From: Apteryx mantelli | Taxonomy: Eukaryota; Chordata; Aves; Apterygiformes; Apterygidae | Direction of reading: 5' to 3' | Assembly: GCF_036417845.1 (NCBI RefSeq) | Contig: NC_089984.1 | Location: 33,205,447 to 33,269,446 of the forward strand | Length of the DNA: 64,000 bases | Shown here: piece after piece, positions 49,901 through 59,740 of the stretch | Numbering within the stretch: the stretch's first letter is position 1 | Layout: every line of letters starts with the position of its first letter | Translations under genes and position numbers: made by a program | Notes under the pieces: generated by a model | Seen by the model: only the letters and a program-made list of their open reading frames with translations | The model's database searches: none | Told to the model about the DNA's origin: nothing

Positions 49901-52627
49901 AGGTATGGGAACCACAGACTTTGATCTCTGTCATCTGTAATATTACAGGTGAACCAGAATTTTGATAGCAAAGTTATCTAGTTTGAGGGAGCTCTTCAGA
50001 ATATACAGCATTAACCTAATTTTCCCTCCCAGATCTGAAATTCCAAACAATTCCTCACCATAAGATAGTAATATTCTGCAAATCCAAGGGACATCAGTTT
50101 GAAATAGGTATCTATCTCAGCTGGTCAAATACAGTAAACCAGACAACAGCTACCTGCAAGTGAGTGTTTCAGTTATGCAGACTACCACTGTAATATGAAA
50201 CTGTTGACTTATTCTTGCCTCCTTCATAAATGGTTTATTACAGAATTCAACATGACTAGTTTCAGACAAGTCTACCAGGAGTTCTTTGACTTTGATAAAG
50301 TCATTAAGCAGCAAGCTATAAACAGCAAACTTCTGGTAAAAATCTTCATTTGATATCCACATATCATAATGCTAAGCATATATAAAAGATAGAAACGTTA
50401 ATTTTATTGCAATTCACAAGGTAATCCTAAAGAAGTCTTTAAGGGAAGCTGAGTGGCTTAGTGAAAGGAAATTTCTGAACATGAGTTAGGCTATCAAGAA
50501 AGTTCAATACAGCCAACTGAGTTATACAGTATGACTTGCTGCCATGTCCCTGTGACATGGAGGTGCAACCCGCAGAGAATACCAGTTTGAGCTTGTCAAG
50601 ATTCTTCCTCGCTAACTGGACTTTTCACACCCAGACAGAGCTCTGCATTCTGGAATGCAGTACCCACACATATCATCTCCAGTTAAAGAAGATGACAGCT
50701 AAGATCAACTCAAGTTCATACAAAAGTTAAGTTTGGCCCTGGGCTGCACGGACACTGTCCTAGAAGTGTTTCAGTGAAACAAAAGAATAAAAGCTAAGTA
50801 TTTGTAAAACTTTCTTGTAATACTTATTTTAATCTTGTTACTCAAGAATAAGCTGAGTATACTAAATGCATCTCTAGTGCATCACTTATTTCTGATATAT
50901 AAAAAAAAGTTTCAATTACATATTAACACTCTTTTTGAGTGGACAAAAACTATCTATTTGGACACTAAAGAACTGGAAACATTTTTACAATAGGTTGGTT
51001 GGCATACATTAAGTTTGCAAAACATTATCTGTCATTTTCAAGGTGGAACATACAGAAAGCAAACCTTTTGGGGACGAAAGTGTAAACATCTTCCCCATTC
51101 TGTGCAGAAAGCTTTTATAAAAAAGTTTGCAAGTTGTCCTTTCACATCAATGATCTCTGCATATCAAAGCCGAGGTCGTGTTCGTATCGGAAATATCATC
51201 CCATATGGGTTTTGCTGTGCATTTTAAAAATATAAAAATATACACATGCTTTTAACAGTGTACAACGAAGGACATTAAGATGATCTATAAGGTGCCCTGC
51301 GGGCACAAATCCTTTACAATTTAAAAGGAATTCTAAAGATTACTGATTTGAAGCACTACTTGTATTTTGGCTGAAGTATCATTTTTATTGCTGTTATTTC
51401 CATGCAGAATGGAAATGGTTACCGAATTTTGTACTGGGTGGTTTTATATATTTCTAATTCTGATACCTAAAGCAATCCACAATAGAAATGAAGCATCATT
51501 TTTGCACTCACGTGCCAAATTTTAACCGTACTGCTGTTTTCTTATATGCCAATATGTCTATAATATATATAAAAATAAAAAAAGTCCACATATCACCTTA
51601 TAATTAGCCTGGCAGTCTTCCTGTCACTGAACAATATCCTAAGGACCAGAAATGGGTTTTAGCTCTGACAATGTGGTAAGTTCAAATGTTTAAAATCTGC
51701 AGATACCAAAAGAAGGATAAGTCTGATTCTCCTTTCTCATATAAAAATCTTAACACAATCAAGGCTTAGATGTAGGAGGAATACAGAATTACACCCCAAA
51801 GCTTATATCATTGTAAATGCATGTAACAAATAAATAGATTCTGGACTGAATGAATTTGACAACTCAAAAATAAGTAGAAAGGCATAATGTTAAGCCCAAC
51901 CATTAGGCTTCAACATAGTAAAAGTGACAAAAATAATGACATCATTTAAACAATATATAATTTTGAGTATTTTATCCATCAATTTCTAAAATTTAGTTTT
52001 CCATATTTCTGATTTATTGTGATATTATACCATATCAGCCAAAGGTTAGCAGTTAAAGCTGAGAGAGACCATTCTAAGGAAAGTTTAGAAAAAAAGAGAG
52101 AAAGACAGACAGCAACCAAACAGCACTGGCATATCTTTCATCACTTTCTTACTCCCTGGAAGCTAAGCAACACATTTGTTCCCACCAGTACTTTTTCTTG
52201 TCTTACTATCTTTTAGACAGATTTTCAGTTTTAGCAATGTTCTAAAGAGAAAAGTTATTAGCTATATTCAACCTTTGTCAAAAGTTTTAAGCAGAAAGGT
52301 TTGCTACAAATGATAGCACATCTTTTTGCGAATCCTAGAAAACAGACTTAAAATAGCCCAAATTTTGCTTTTTAACAACCCTATCAAATTATGTGAAGAG
52401 AAAGTAATAATCCAATCAGGTATTTATTTTTATTGCAATGCAAGCATCCAGGAAAACAATCCCTAAAGACCTAGATGTTTCAGCTACTCATGCTCTTAAA
52501 TTCTCACCTGTAAGTCCTTCTTCAGTTTTAGTAAGTCTTCATTTTCTGCATTCCCAGATAAGGCAGCCTCCACTTGCTGAAGCTGAGCTTTGTAGCTAGC
52601 TAACTGCTTGGCGAGGTCCTCCGACAT
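43845..52627 (-). CDS. SMNDC1: SMNDC1 (SPF30), survival motor neuron domain-containing protein 1, complete
   Basis: The coding path is complement(join(43845..43982, 44780..44933, 46087..46248, 48257..48399, 52508..52627)), 717 bases for 238 residues, the same length as the human protein. SPF30 is a nuclear splicing factor that brings the U4/U6.U5 tri-snRNP to the prespliceosome; its Tudor domain binds symmetrically dimethylated arginines such as those on Sm proteins (family knowledge). The protein shows an N-terminal helical segment (MSEDLAKQLASYKAQLQQVE), a Ser-rich linker at about 51-70, and a Tudor domain at about 72-132 starting SWKVGD. The four aromatic cage positions are intact: Trp83, Tyr90, Phe108 and Tyr111. 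A Lys/Arg-rich helix (about 142-178) and a conserved C-terminus (SIFASPESVTGK ... VRHLMPQ) follow. The start is the first ATG of exon 2 and matches the family start. All introns are GT-AG and nothing is broken. Confidence 0.97.
43983..44779 (-). other. SMNDC1: SMNDC1 last intron
   Basis: A 797-bp GT-AG intron. It holds an A-rich stretch (about 44560-44590) and nothing else recognised. Confidence 0.85.
44780..44933 (-). CDS. SMNDC1: SMNDC1 coding exon 5, basic helical region
   Basis: This 154-bp exon follows a TTCTTCCAG acceptor. It completes a Lys codon and encodes KEMIAQQREYKKKKALKKAQ, RIKELEQEREDQKVKWQQFN, NRAYSKNKKGQ, ending in phase 0 before a GTTTGT donor. The Lys-rich stretch probably acts in nuclear import or RNP contact (inference). 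Confidence 0.95.
44934..46086 (-). other. SMNDC1: SMNDC1 intron between coding exons 4 and 5
   Basis: A 1,153-bp GT-AG intron that carries the 23-bp minisatellite (45720-45792) and nothing else recognised. Confidence 0.85.
45720..45792. repeat. Three-copy 23-bp minisatellite
   Basis: The 23-bp unit TAGTCTTTCTGCTGTCAATG+AAG is present three times with no mismatch (45720-45742, 45743-45765, 45766-45788), followed by a 4-base partial unit. It lies in the SMNDC1 intron between coding exons 4 and 5. Confidence 0.95.
46087..46248 (-). CDS. SMNDC1: SMNDC1 coding exon 4, rest of Tudor domain
   Basis: This 162-bp exon has a CTTTACAG acceptor and a GTAAGT donor. It completes Gln88 and runs CYEAEIEEIDEENGTAAVTF, AGYGNAEVTPLFNLKPV, then EEGRKAKEDSGNKPMS. 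Tyr90, Phe108 and Tyr111 of the aromatic cage are all encoded here. It ends with AA of a split Lys codon. Confidence 0.95.
46249..48256 (-). other. SMNDC1: SMNDC1 intron between coding exons 3 and 4
   Basis: A 2,008-bp GT-AG, AT-rich intron. Nothing recognised. Confidence 0.85.
48257..48399 (-). CDS. SMNDC1: SMNDC1 coding exon 3, linker and start of Tudor domain
   Basis: The acceptor is CTTTTTTAG and the exon is 143 bp. It encodes EVIELTKDLLSTQPSETL and on through SHSWKVGDRCMAIWSEDG, ending in CA of the Gln88 codon; the donor is GTAAGT. It carries Trp83 of the methyl-arginine cage. Ile82 replaces the Val I recall in mammals, a mild change. Confidence 0.95.
48400..52507 (-). other. SMNDC1: SMNDC1 intron between exon 2 and exon 3
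   Basis: A 4,108-bp GT-AG, AT-rich intron and the largest of the gene. No other gene, snoRNA box pair or repeat could be supported by eye. Confidence 0.8.
52508..52627 (-). CDS. SMNDC1: SMNDC1 first coding exon (exon 2), residues 1-40
   Basis: On the - strand, TTTCTTGCAG is followed directly by ATGTCGGAG, so the splice acceptor touches the start codon and all of the 5' UTR must come from the upstream exon. The exon has 40 whole codons, MSEDLAKQLASYKAQLQQVE to LLKLKKDLQ, and a GTGAGA donor. This N-terminal part is predicted helical. Confidence 0.96.
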
Positions 52628-52965
52628 CTGCAAGAAACAGAAACGCACATCAGCACAGGCTCGCGCGTTTCTGATCCGGTCTCGCGGTGCCACTGAAAGG
52701 AAACCGGCAGCCCGGGCGAGCCCAAGGAGCACGAAAAAGGCAGCTCGCCAAGCCCGAGCGCCGCACTGCCACCCAGCCCCGGCCCCTGCGCCAACCCCGC
52801 CCGGCTGCTCCCGCCGCCCCAACCGCCCCAACCGCCGCAGCTCGCCGCCGGGCCGCAGCAGGCCCCGGGGCGGCGGGACGCGAACAAAGGCGGCGGCGGA
52901 GGCCCCGGCCGGGCCCCCGCACGGCGGGAAGGCCGAGGGCGGCGGGGGGGGAGGGGGGGTCTCAC
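52628..52965 (-). other. SMNDC1: SMNDC1 first intron
   Basis: A 338-bp GC-rich intron inside the CpG island, GTGAGA to TTGCAG. Its acceptor AG directly precedes the start ATG. Confidence 0.75.
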
Positions 52966-53060
52966 CTCGGCGGGGCCGGGGCGGGGGAGCGGGGGCGCCG
53001 CTCTCGCTCCCGTCGGGCCGCGGCCGCTTCCGTCTCGCCGCGTCTCGTCGCGTCGCCGGG
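52966..53060 (-). other. SMNDC1: SMNDC1 non-coding exon 1 (5' UTR), 5' end approximate
   Basis: A good donor (CCGAG|GTGAGA on the - strand, exon edge at 52966) lies in the CpG island 338 bp upstream of the ATG exon, whose acceptor abuts the ATG. A spliced non-coding exon is therefore required. No TATA box is seen, as is usual for CpG-island promoters. A CGGAAGCGG ETS-like motif near 53030 may mark the start region. The transcription start is an estimate. Confidence 0.65.
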
Positions 53061-53123
53061 GCCGCGGGGGGAGGGGCGGGGCCGCTCCGGCGGGCGCCAA
53101 CGCTCGCGAGAGCGCCCGCGGGT

Positions 53124-53190
53124 CACGTGCCGCCGCCCCGCGCCGTTGGTCGGCGGAGCGCCTCGCCACGTCACGCGCCTCGGTCACGTG
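53124..53190. promoter_or_regulatory. E-box / CRE-like cluster in SMNDC1 promoter
   Basis: Two CACGTG palindromes 61 bp apart (53124-53129 and 53185-53190) flank a CACGTCA half-CRE (53167-53173). CACGTG is the site of MYC, MAX, MXD/MXI1 and USF proteins. Occupancy is not shown by the sequence. Confidence 0.5.
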
Positions 53191-53535
53191 GGGGAGCGCG
53201 GAGTGTGTGTGCGGGGGGGGGGTGCGTCTCGCCGCCTCGCGAGGAAACGAGAGCGGCGCGCGGCGGGGGCAGCGCGCAGGCGCGCGGCGGCTCATCCGGG
53301 CACCTGCCGTCCGCGGCGCAGGCGCAGTAGCGCGCAGCGAGCACGGCCGGGCCCGAGGCCAGTCCCGGTCCGGCCCGGCCCTGCCCGGGCCGCCAGGCAG
53401 GCGGCGGTCCCTGCAGTGCCGGTCCCGCGAGGGCCGCGCTGTGTTCCTCGGGAGCGGCCGGGCACCGGCCGAGCGCCGTTAAACAGCCGTTAAACCGCCG
53501 CCTGGGGGGGGAGGGGCGGGAATAGGTGGGTGTGT

Positions 53536-53547
53536 TGCGCATGCGCG
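53536..53547. promoter_or_regulatory. NRF1-type palindromic site
   Basis: TGCGCATGCGCG matches the NRF1 consensus, which is common in CpG-island promoters of housekeeping genes. It lies about 500 bp upstream of the inferred SMNDC1 start. Confidence 0.5.
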
Positions 53548-55299
53548 CTGCTGCCGCGCGGGGTCCCATTGCGGCCTTCGCAGCCCGGGGCCGGCGCCTC
53601 GGGGCGGGAGCGCGGCCCGGAGCCCTGGGAGGAACCGGCGGGAAAGCCGGGAGGGGGGGTTCCGCGGTTCCCAGGCCTGTGCTGCCTCTGTGCGCCCAGG
53701 TCTTCCCCTAACGGCCCCACTGCGCCTTCCGAGCCACGTGGAGCAAAGGTCGGCACATACATGTCCTCAGGCAAACCTGCCCCCTCTCCCTGCCCTTTTG
53801 CTGGCCTTGTGTTATTGCAGCTGCGGCTCCTTGGCACAAGGAGTGAAGTTTTCCTGGCTCACTGTTGCAGGCTGTAGGTGCAGCAGGAATCTTAAAAGGA
53901 CGAATGTCGACTGAAAGTATAAAAGTCTTTTTCTTCAGGACAAGGCTCAGCTGTTTGTTCCTGAAGGAATGGCTTCAAATTTTGGATCTGACCAGTGACT
54001 AAGAGACAGCATGGTATTTGAGATTGTGTGCACATGATAGATATTCTGGTTTGCATCTTTATTTTTGGCAGTATCAAACAAAATGCTTTCAAGTTGTTTA
54101 ACTGATAATTAAAACCATGCAAAAGTCCGTACCAAACTGTCTAGAATAGGAAGTCAAAAGGAATACCACATACTGTTGCTCTTTGGGAGGAGTCTGTCCC
54201 AAATTGTGCTTAATAATATGCATAATCTGAAAGTTTCTATAGTGTGTAAAGGATGCCAAAATATATTTACAACTTCTTTTCATGTTCTCAAAGAAAGGAA
54301 GATGCTGTGAGATGTGCTGGGACACTGGCTCCACCAAAGGATCAGGTGAAATGCTACTACTGAGTTGTCAAGCAGCAGACTGTACAAGCTTTCTACAGTT
54401 TTTACAGCAAAGTGTTCTTTAATCCAATGTGAGAAGAACAGTAGCCGAAAAATGTCAGGGTAGAATTAAGCCTGCATATTTTTAGAAGTGAGGGTAATCT
54501 TTGAAAGTGTTTTGGCAATTTCTCCATTTTAATGGGTATCTTAGTATTCAAAGTGATTGTTTCTCCTAAAAGAGTTGTGCTTTGACTACAGCATCTCTTA
54601 GACTAGAAGCTGAAATTAATATAGAAAGTCTTATGGCTGACATGAACGTTTTTCGGAGTAACAGTTGCAGTCTTAAATGAGCTCAACAGAGAATCCTTGT
54701 CAGTTATATATTTATTTTGAATAATCATGTGCAATTGAGGTTGGGAAATCATTTAGTAGGAACTTACAACTAGATTGGCTGACTTCTCGTCCTGTGATTG
54801 TAGGTAGTCATGCAATAGGTATTTTGCTTAGTGCAACAAAGTATCCATTCTGCTCACTGTAACTAAGAAAATGCTAAGAATAGAAGAGTTACATATCAGT
54901 GAAAAGAATCTAATTGGTCCTACAACAGGAGAGGAAAAGGGGAGGAAAAGCTTAGTGACCCCTTCAAGCCTGCCCTAGAAAAAAAAATTCTTGGTGTAAA
55001 TCTGGTGACTAATTCAACCTTGAGGCTGTGAGCCAGACAAATTAAGCATGCGCCCCAAAATTTTCTCAGTGTTTCCAGGAGGATCAGTCTCTCCTGCCAA
55101 CATCCTGTCCTACAGTATGCAGTGCGTCCCAGGAGGGTGGCTTGACTTGGATGCTGTTTGAGTTTCTTTATGTGCTAAGGGGGAAATATATCTTCTGCAT
55201 TCTATGATACGTGGTTTAGGTCCTCAGAGGATATCCTGACAGAAGGTAAAGGAGGTCTCTACACTGTGGTGATAATTAAAATACAACAATTATTGGATG

Positions 55300-56180
55300 C
55301 TGTTTGTAGATAAGACGAAGCCTAAGAGAAACAACAAAGATAAAAGCAGTAGAATCTTTCAGTATTTTAATTAATATGCTGGAAATATATATAAAAGCAT
55401 TTGCTGATAAGAGTTTGTGGACAATTCAGTGATTGTTGAAAAGATATGTGCGAATCTGTTGATACAGTGCAATCTTAATGACTTTGTGAGCACACCTGTC
55501 AGTTAAAATGCACTTTAATACAACTGATTTCAACTTTATGTCTAGGAACAAGAAATATATAGGCCATATCTTCAGGAATGAAGTGACAGAAGGGGATTGA
55601 GGAAGCATGTTATGTGCAAATATCTCCAAAGGCAACTAAGTAGCAAAAGAAGAAAATGTCCCTGGTTGTATAAACAGAGGAGCAAGAGTAAGGAGATTGT
55701 TTAACTTCTGTAAAGGGTACTGGTGAGAATAAATACTGAAATACTGTCTGTGGTTCTAGAGTCTGGATTTTTCTGCAGTCTGCAAATTTCTAAAAAGAGC
55801 CACCAGCATTATTCAGTGGCTAGAGAAAATGTCTTTCGGTGAAAGACTAAAGTACCAAATCTGTTTAGCTGGTAAAAGGACATTGAGAGGTGACTTGATT
55901 ATAACATATAAATACTTTGAGGGGAAAATAGTATGAAGTACTTAAAACATGAAAGCATAACAAGGCCCAGTGACTGAAAGCTAAAGCAACACAGCGTAAT
56001 TTTAGAAAATGGAATAAATAAGGACAATTAGCCATATTTTGGAACGAATTGCTAAGGGAAGAAAGGTAAGGGAGTTTTTTTTTCTTTTTTTTTCTCAGTT
56101 TCTTCAAGTCCTGATAATGCCTTTCTAGAAGCTAATTCAACACATGCTATAATCTAAGCACATGCTGTTACATCTATGAA
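55300..56180 (+). mobile_element. Ancient decayed CR1/L3-type LINE, 3' half
   Basis: Reading the + strand in broken frames gives remnants in the right order: an AFADKSLW segment (near 55400, cf. FADDTKL), then MSFGERLKYQICLAGKRTLR with GDLIITYKYFEG (about 55830-55925, cf. [30 protein letters not shown]), then non-coding 3' text resembling the CR1 tail (near 56040 GGAACGAATTGCTAAGGG, near 56115 CTGATAATGCCTTTCTAGAAG). Stops and frame changes are many. It is far older than the copy at 13.6 kb. The left edge is uncertain. Confidence 0.65.
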
Positions 56181-59100
56181 GACAGGTCAGTTCTTGCATC
56201 CTCTAATCTTTAACTCTTACAAACTGGAATTGTATCCTTAAAACTGGATTTGGCTTCACCCAGAAATACAGATAGTTTTTTCTATGCTTGCCAGTAACAG
56301 AGCTTCTATAATATATTGATGAAAATCATAAGCAGGACTTACTCCTACCATCTTACAGATTCCAAATGATAAGCTGTAGGTTTTAGAAGAACCTTCACAA
56401 AATGGTCTGTGCTTGGAGGAGTATCTGCATAATTATATATTTGCACTGTTTAAAACAATGTGTATCCAGCTGTTGTCAAGAGTTTGTTCCTTCTGTATTT
56501 GTTAGGAGATCAAAGCAAGTTCAGGTATGTCATTGCTATGTTTGGAAGTTTCTAACTGCATCCAGTACGTTCATCTATATATTGGCAACAGAGTAGCTTC
56601 CAGAAGAAATACATCAGTTCATAAGTCCCTACTTTTTATGAGCTGTTTGTACTTTATAGTGCAGTATTACAGTGTACTCATAGATATGAGCCATATGCAT
56701 ACGGAATATAAAGATGTACTTCAGTTATATCATTATATACAAAGTAAACTTATACTATGTTGCTGGTATTTTGATATAGCATTTTGTCATATTTGTTACA
56801 TAAGATTTTAGTGCAGTTTATTGCAAAATTAAGACATGTAAATTTAAGACTGTTCTTCATCACAAATGCTATAGAGATGTTTCCTTTTTTTAACAGGAGA
56901 AAGAAAAGGCAATTTGATTAGTTCTTATCTTAGCCAAACCTACTTGCCATTAACACTGAGGCTCTCAGCTAGGTTTTCTAAAGGAAGCTGTTGGATAAAT
57001 ATTATATTACTTTTGGAACAGCTAGGGAAAATTGTAACTAGAGACTTCCTTGCAATGCTGGCGCTATTAGGTAGCAGTTAGTGTGGTGGTAGCATAGATA
57101 GTCTGTAAAGAATGGCATCAAACATTTGGGGGGAATTTTGTTGGGATGATAATGTTTTTATTAACCGGCTGATGTATAGTTGGACATGCTTTGGGGCTTA
57201 TAACAAAGGGCCTTTTATACATACTAATTTATAGTTGGAAGAGACATTGTTGCTTCCTGCAACTGTGGTTTCAATGCCCAGTAGGTGGTAGTGGTGCTGC
57301 ATAAAATGTCCGTATCATTAGCTGTATTTAAATAGCAACACAATAAACTGTTCTTTTGGAAGACCAGAATTATGTCTCTTCTTACAATCAAATGCATTAT
57401 TTTTATTGCTAGAACTGATAGGAATGTACATCTGAAATTATTTCTAAGGATAGCTGGATTCAATCTTTTAAAACATGTATGAACTATGTTGAATAAGTGC
57501 AGTTAAATCATCACTATTCTGCATTCCTTAAAGTTAAATCCCGAAGCAGTTTGGGGTCACATGGAAGGCAAGTGAAGTCTGAGTGCTCAATAGCAAATAA
57601 TGCTGTAAAGACAGTTGTGTCCAAATAGTTTAATGTTCCTGGCTTTGAACTTCCTCTGTATGAATAAATTGTTATGCTCAACACAGGGACCTAGTAACTG
57701 ACAAAAATTTAGCTTTTACAAACAAAGCAGCCTGTCCTCATGACAGAAATTGCAATCCAAACCTAGGCCATAATGGAGATAGTAGATTTTTTTAGGCTTT
57801 TATGGTGGGCATTGTACATCAGGTTTGAAAGACATTAGCATATTCATTTGGATTGAACCACTAAATAAATATCATATTAATACTTAGATTTTGAGGGTTA
57901 TTTTCCTGAAGATGATTTTTTTTCTTTTAGCTGATGTGTGCCTCTGAGCAAAGTTGAGCTTTTTTGTTTTTTATCATTTGTCATTGTGCTGTCATCAGAG
58001 CTGTCAACATTGTCCATAGTTGCAATTATATAATGCTTCCTAGTGTAAGGCATTGTTTTTGTTGCTTCTGCAAAATTTGTTTCTTTAGGCTGATTTTTTC
58101 TTCTGTGCTGACTGTTTGGCTCTGGCTGAACTTGGGAAAGCTTCAGCAGTTTGACACTTAGAAAAATCAAGTTATAGGCAAAAAAATGTTGATTGGCAGG
58201 CACATGATAAAAATATACAACTGTTTTGTTGAGAGGTTTTAGTGCCTCTTTGTTTTGGAGCGGGGACTTGAAACTTGGTAGGGAAGTACTGCTTATTTTA
58301 AGGATGTGTTTTTTGCTGTTACACTCTGAAATTTGTCTTAGTTGCAAGTTTTTTAAATACCTGTTTATGCAGAAGTTTGCTTGGATGCAAAGTTAGGTAT
58401 TTACAGAGGTTGTTAGACTCTACAGCTCTGGCAGCCAGCACCAGTTGTGGTGCTAAGCAATGAAATTGAGAGCTCAAACATGCTCTGTGCTCAGAGTGAT
58501 TACAGTAATTATGCCCCATCAGTGAAAAAGGCACAGTGACTAAAACTGAGGAGTAAAAATGACTCGGAATTGGATGAGGAATAAGAGACAGGGTGGGGCA
58601 CCGTAGAAAGAAGGAGAAAAAGTTAGAATTGGGAAGAACAAACAAAAAAACTGTATCCATTAGGACATCATCTGCTTCAGAAGAGTCCAAGATTCTTGGA
58701 TTTCCATTCCCTTGCTATTGACAGCTTTGGGAAACCTCAAAAAATGCTGGTTTACCTAGGAGATGACAACCTACTAATATGACCATTTACTTTATTGATG
58801 TGAGTGGCAGGTGTGTTTGATGGATCTAAGTCAGGGCTACACAACATGCAGCTGTCAAGTATTTTTTTTCAGCTTGACATGAGTCTGTGATTTGAAGGAG
58901 TATGCCATGTCAGGGTGCAGCTTCTTTCTGAGGCGTTCTTCCATCCGCATCAGTCAGCAGCTCAGTACAGATTGCCTGCGGACTTCAGAAGTCGACTGGA
59001 GACTCTGGTCCTTCCTCTCAGGGCTCTGGGAAGTCTGTTGCTGAGACTCCGTATGTCTACAGGAGTTCTGAATGACAGAAAAGTTGGGAAGATGAGGGAA

Positions 59101-59479
59101 GCTTGGGAAGCTGGGAGGAAAGGCTACTGCAGTGGGCAGTTGAGCCTGGGATGATTAGGAGAGGAGCTTGAACTAGTGAGCCAGAGGTGTGGGAGGTTTG
59201 GGAAGCAGGAACTCAAAGTTAGTATGGAAACAGCGTAGGGGTATTTTATGTTTGTGTGTGACCTGGGAAGTAAGGAACAAGGAGTGCTGCTATGATGAGT
59301 TGTGGGATTGGTATGGGGGAGAGGAGAGAGAAGTACTGCTGGAGTGAGAGTAGACAGAAGGGGGATTATTGTGTGTGAAGGGGAGAGCAAAAGTTGTAAT
59401 GAGTGAGTGGAGGGAGAAGGCGATCTTAGGTACAGCTGACAGCAGTGATGACTGCGCAAAGATAACTAACTGCCTTTTC

Positions 59480-59740
59480 CCCACTAAGGAGTTGGTGCCA
59501 GCCAGGCACCGCGTGCTGGCTGGGGTTGCAGCAGCTGATTAGCTGCATAAGCAGTCCCCGGCTGATGAGCTTCTGCAGATGGCAGCTGCTCAAAAGCAGC
59601 GGGCTGGGCCGCTGGGTGGCCGTGCTGCACCCATGAGCTGCTTTGCCGTGTCCCAGCAGTGCAGCTCAGTGCCAGCAGCCCGTCTGGTGATGCACCCACG
59701 CGGCAGGCGTGCGCTCCTGGCTTAAATGTTCCGAGCGCTG
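59480..59740. other. GC-rich patch in AT-rich intergenic region
   Basis: About 260 bp with several CG sites (CACCGCGTGC, CACCCACGCGGCAGGCGTGCG) and many CAG/CTG-type words. It stands out from its surroundings. It may be a regulatory element or an unrecognised old repeat. No coding evidence. Confidence 0.35.

Larger units (their letters stand above)
52655..53720. promoter_or_regulatory. SMNDC1: CpG island promoter of SMNDC1
   Basis: About 1.07 kb of very GC-rich, CpG-dense sequence stands out from AT-rich flanks. It covers SMNDC1 exon 1 and its upstream region. Motifs seen: CACGTG E-boxes at 53124-53129 and 53185-53190 (a third just outside, 53735-53740), a CRE-like CACGTCA at 53167-53173, and a palindromic NRF1-type TGCGCATGCGCG at 53536-53547. 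This is a housekeeping-type promoter. Long open frames across it on both strands are a by-product of GC richness. Divergent transcription to the right is possible but no exon can be shown. Confidence 0.85.

Noticed and set aside
51260-51320. Text resembling a CR1 tail (AAGATGATCTATAAGGTGCC)
   Set aside because: Only about 20 bases fit and the upstream sequence does not look like CR1; likely chance.
52600-53570. Long open frames on both strands (up to 268 codons) upstream of SMNDC1
   Set aside because: They lie in the CpG island, overlap each other in several frames, and encode low-complexity Arg/Ala/Pro/Gly text, as expected from GC-rich DNA with few stops.
57898-58347. 149-codon - strand open frame in AT-rich DNA, overlapping a 123-codon frame at 58319-58690
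   Set aside because: Both frames open at TTG, not ATG. The first ATG in the longer one leaves only about 60 codons. No recognisable domain, splice context or homology by eye. Worth one protein search, but not supported as a gene.
59124-59459. 111-codon - strand frame rich in Ser, Pro, Thr and Leu
   Set aside because: A by-product of the pyrimidine-rich - strand in a purine-biased stretch; low complexity.
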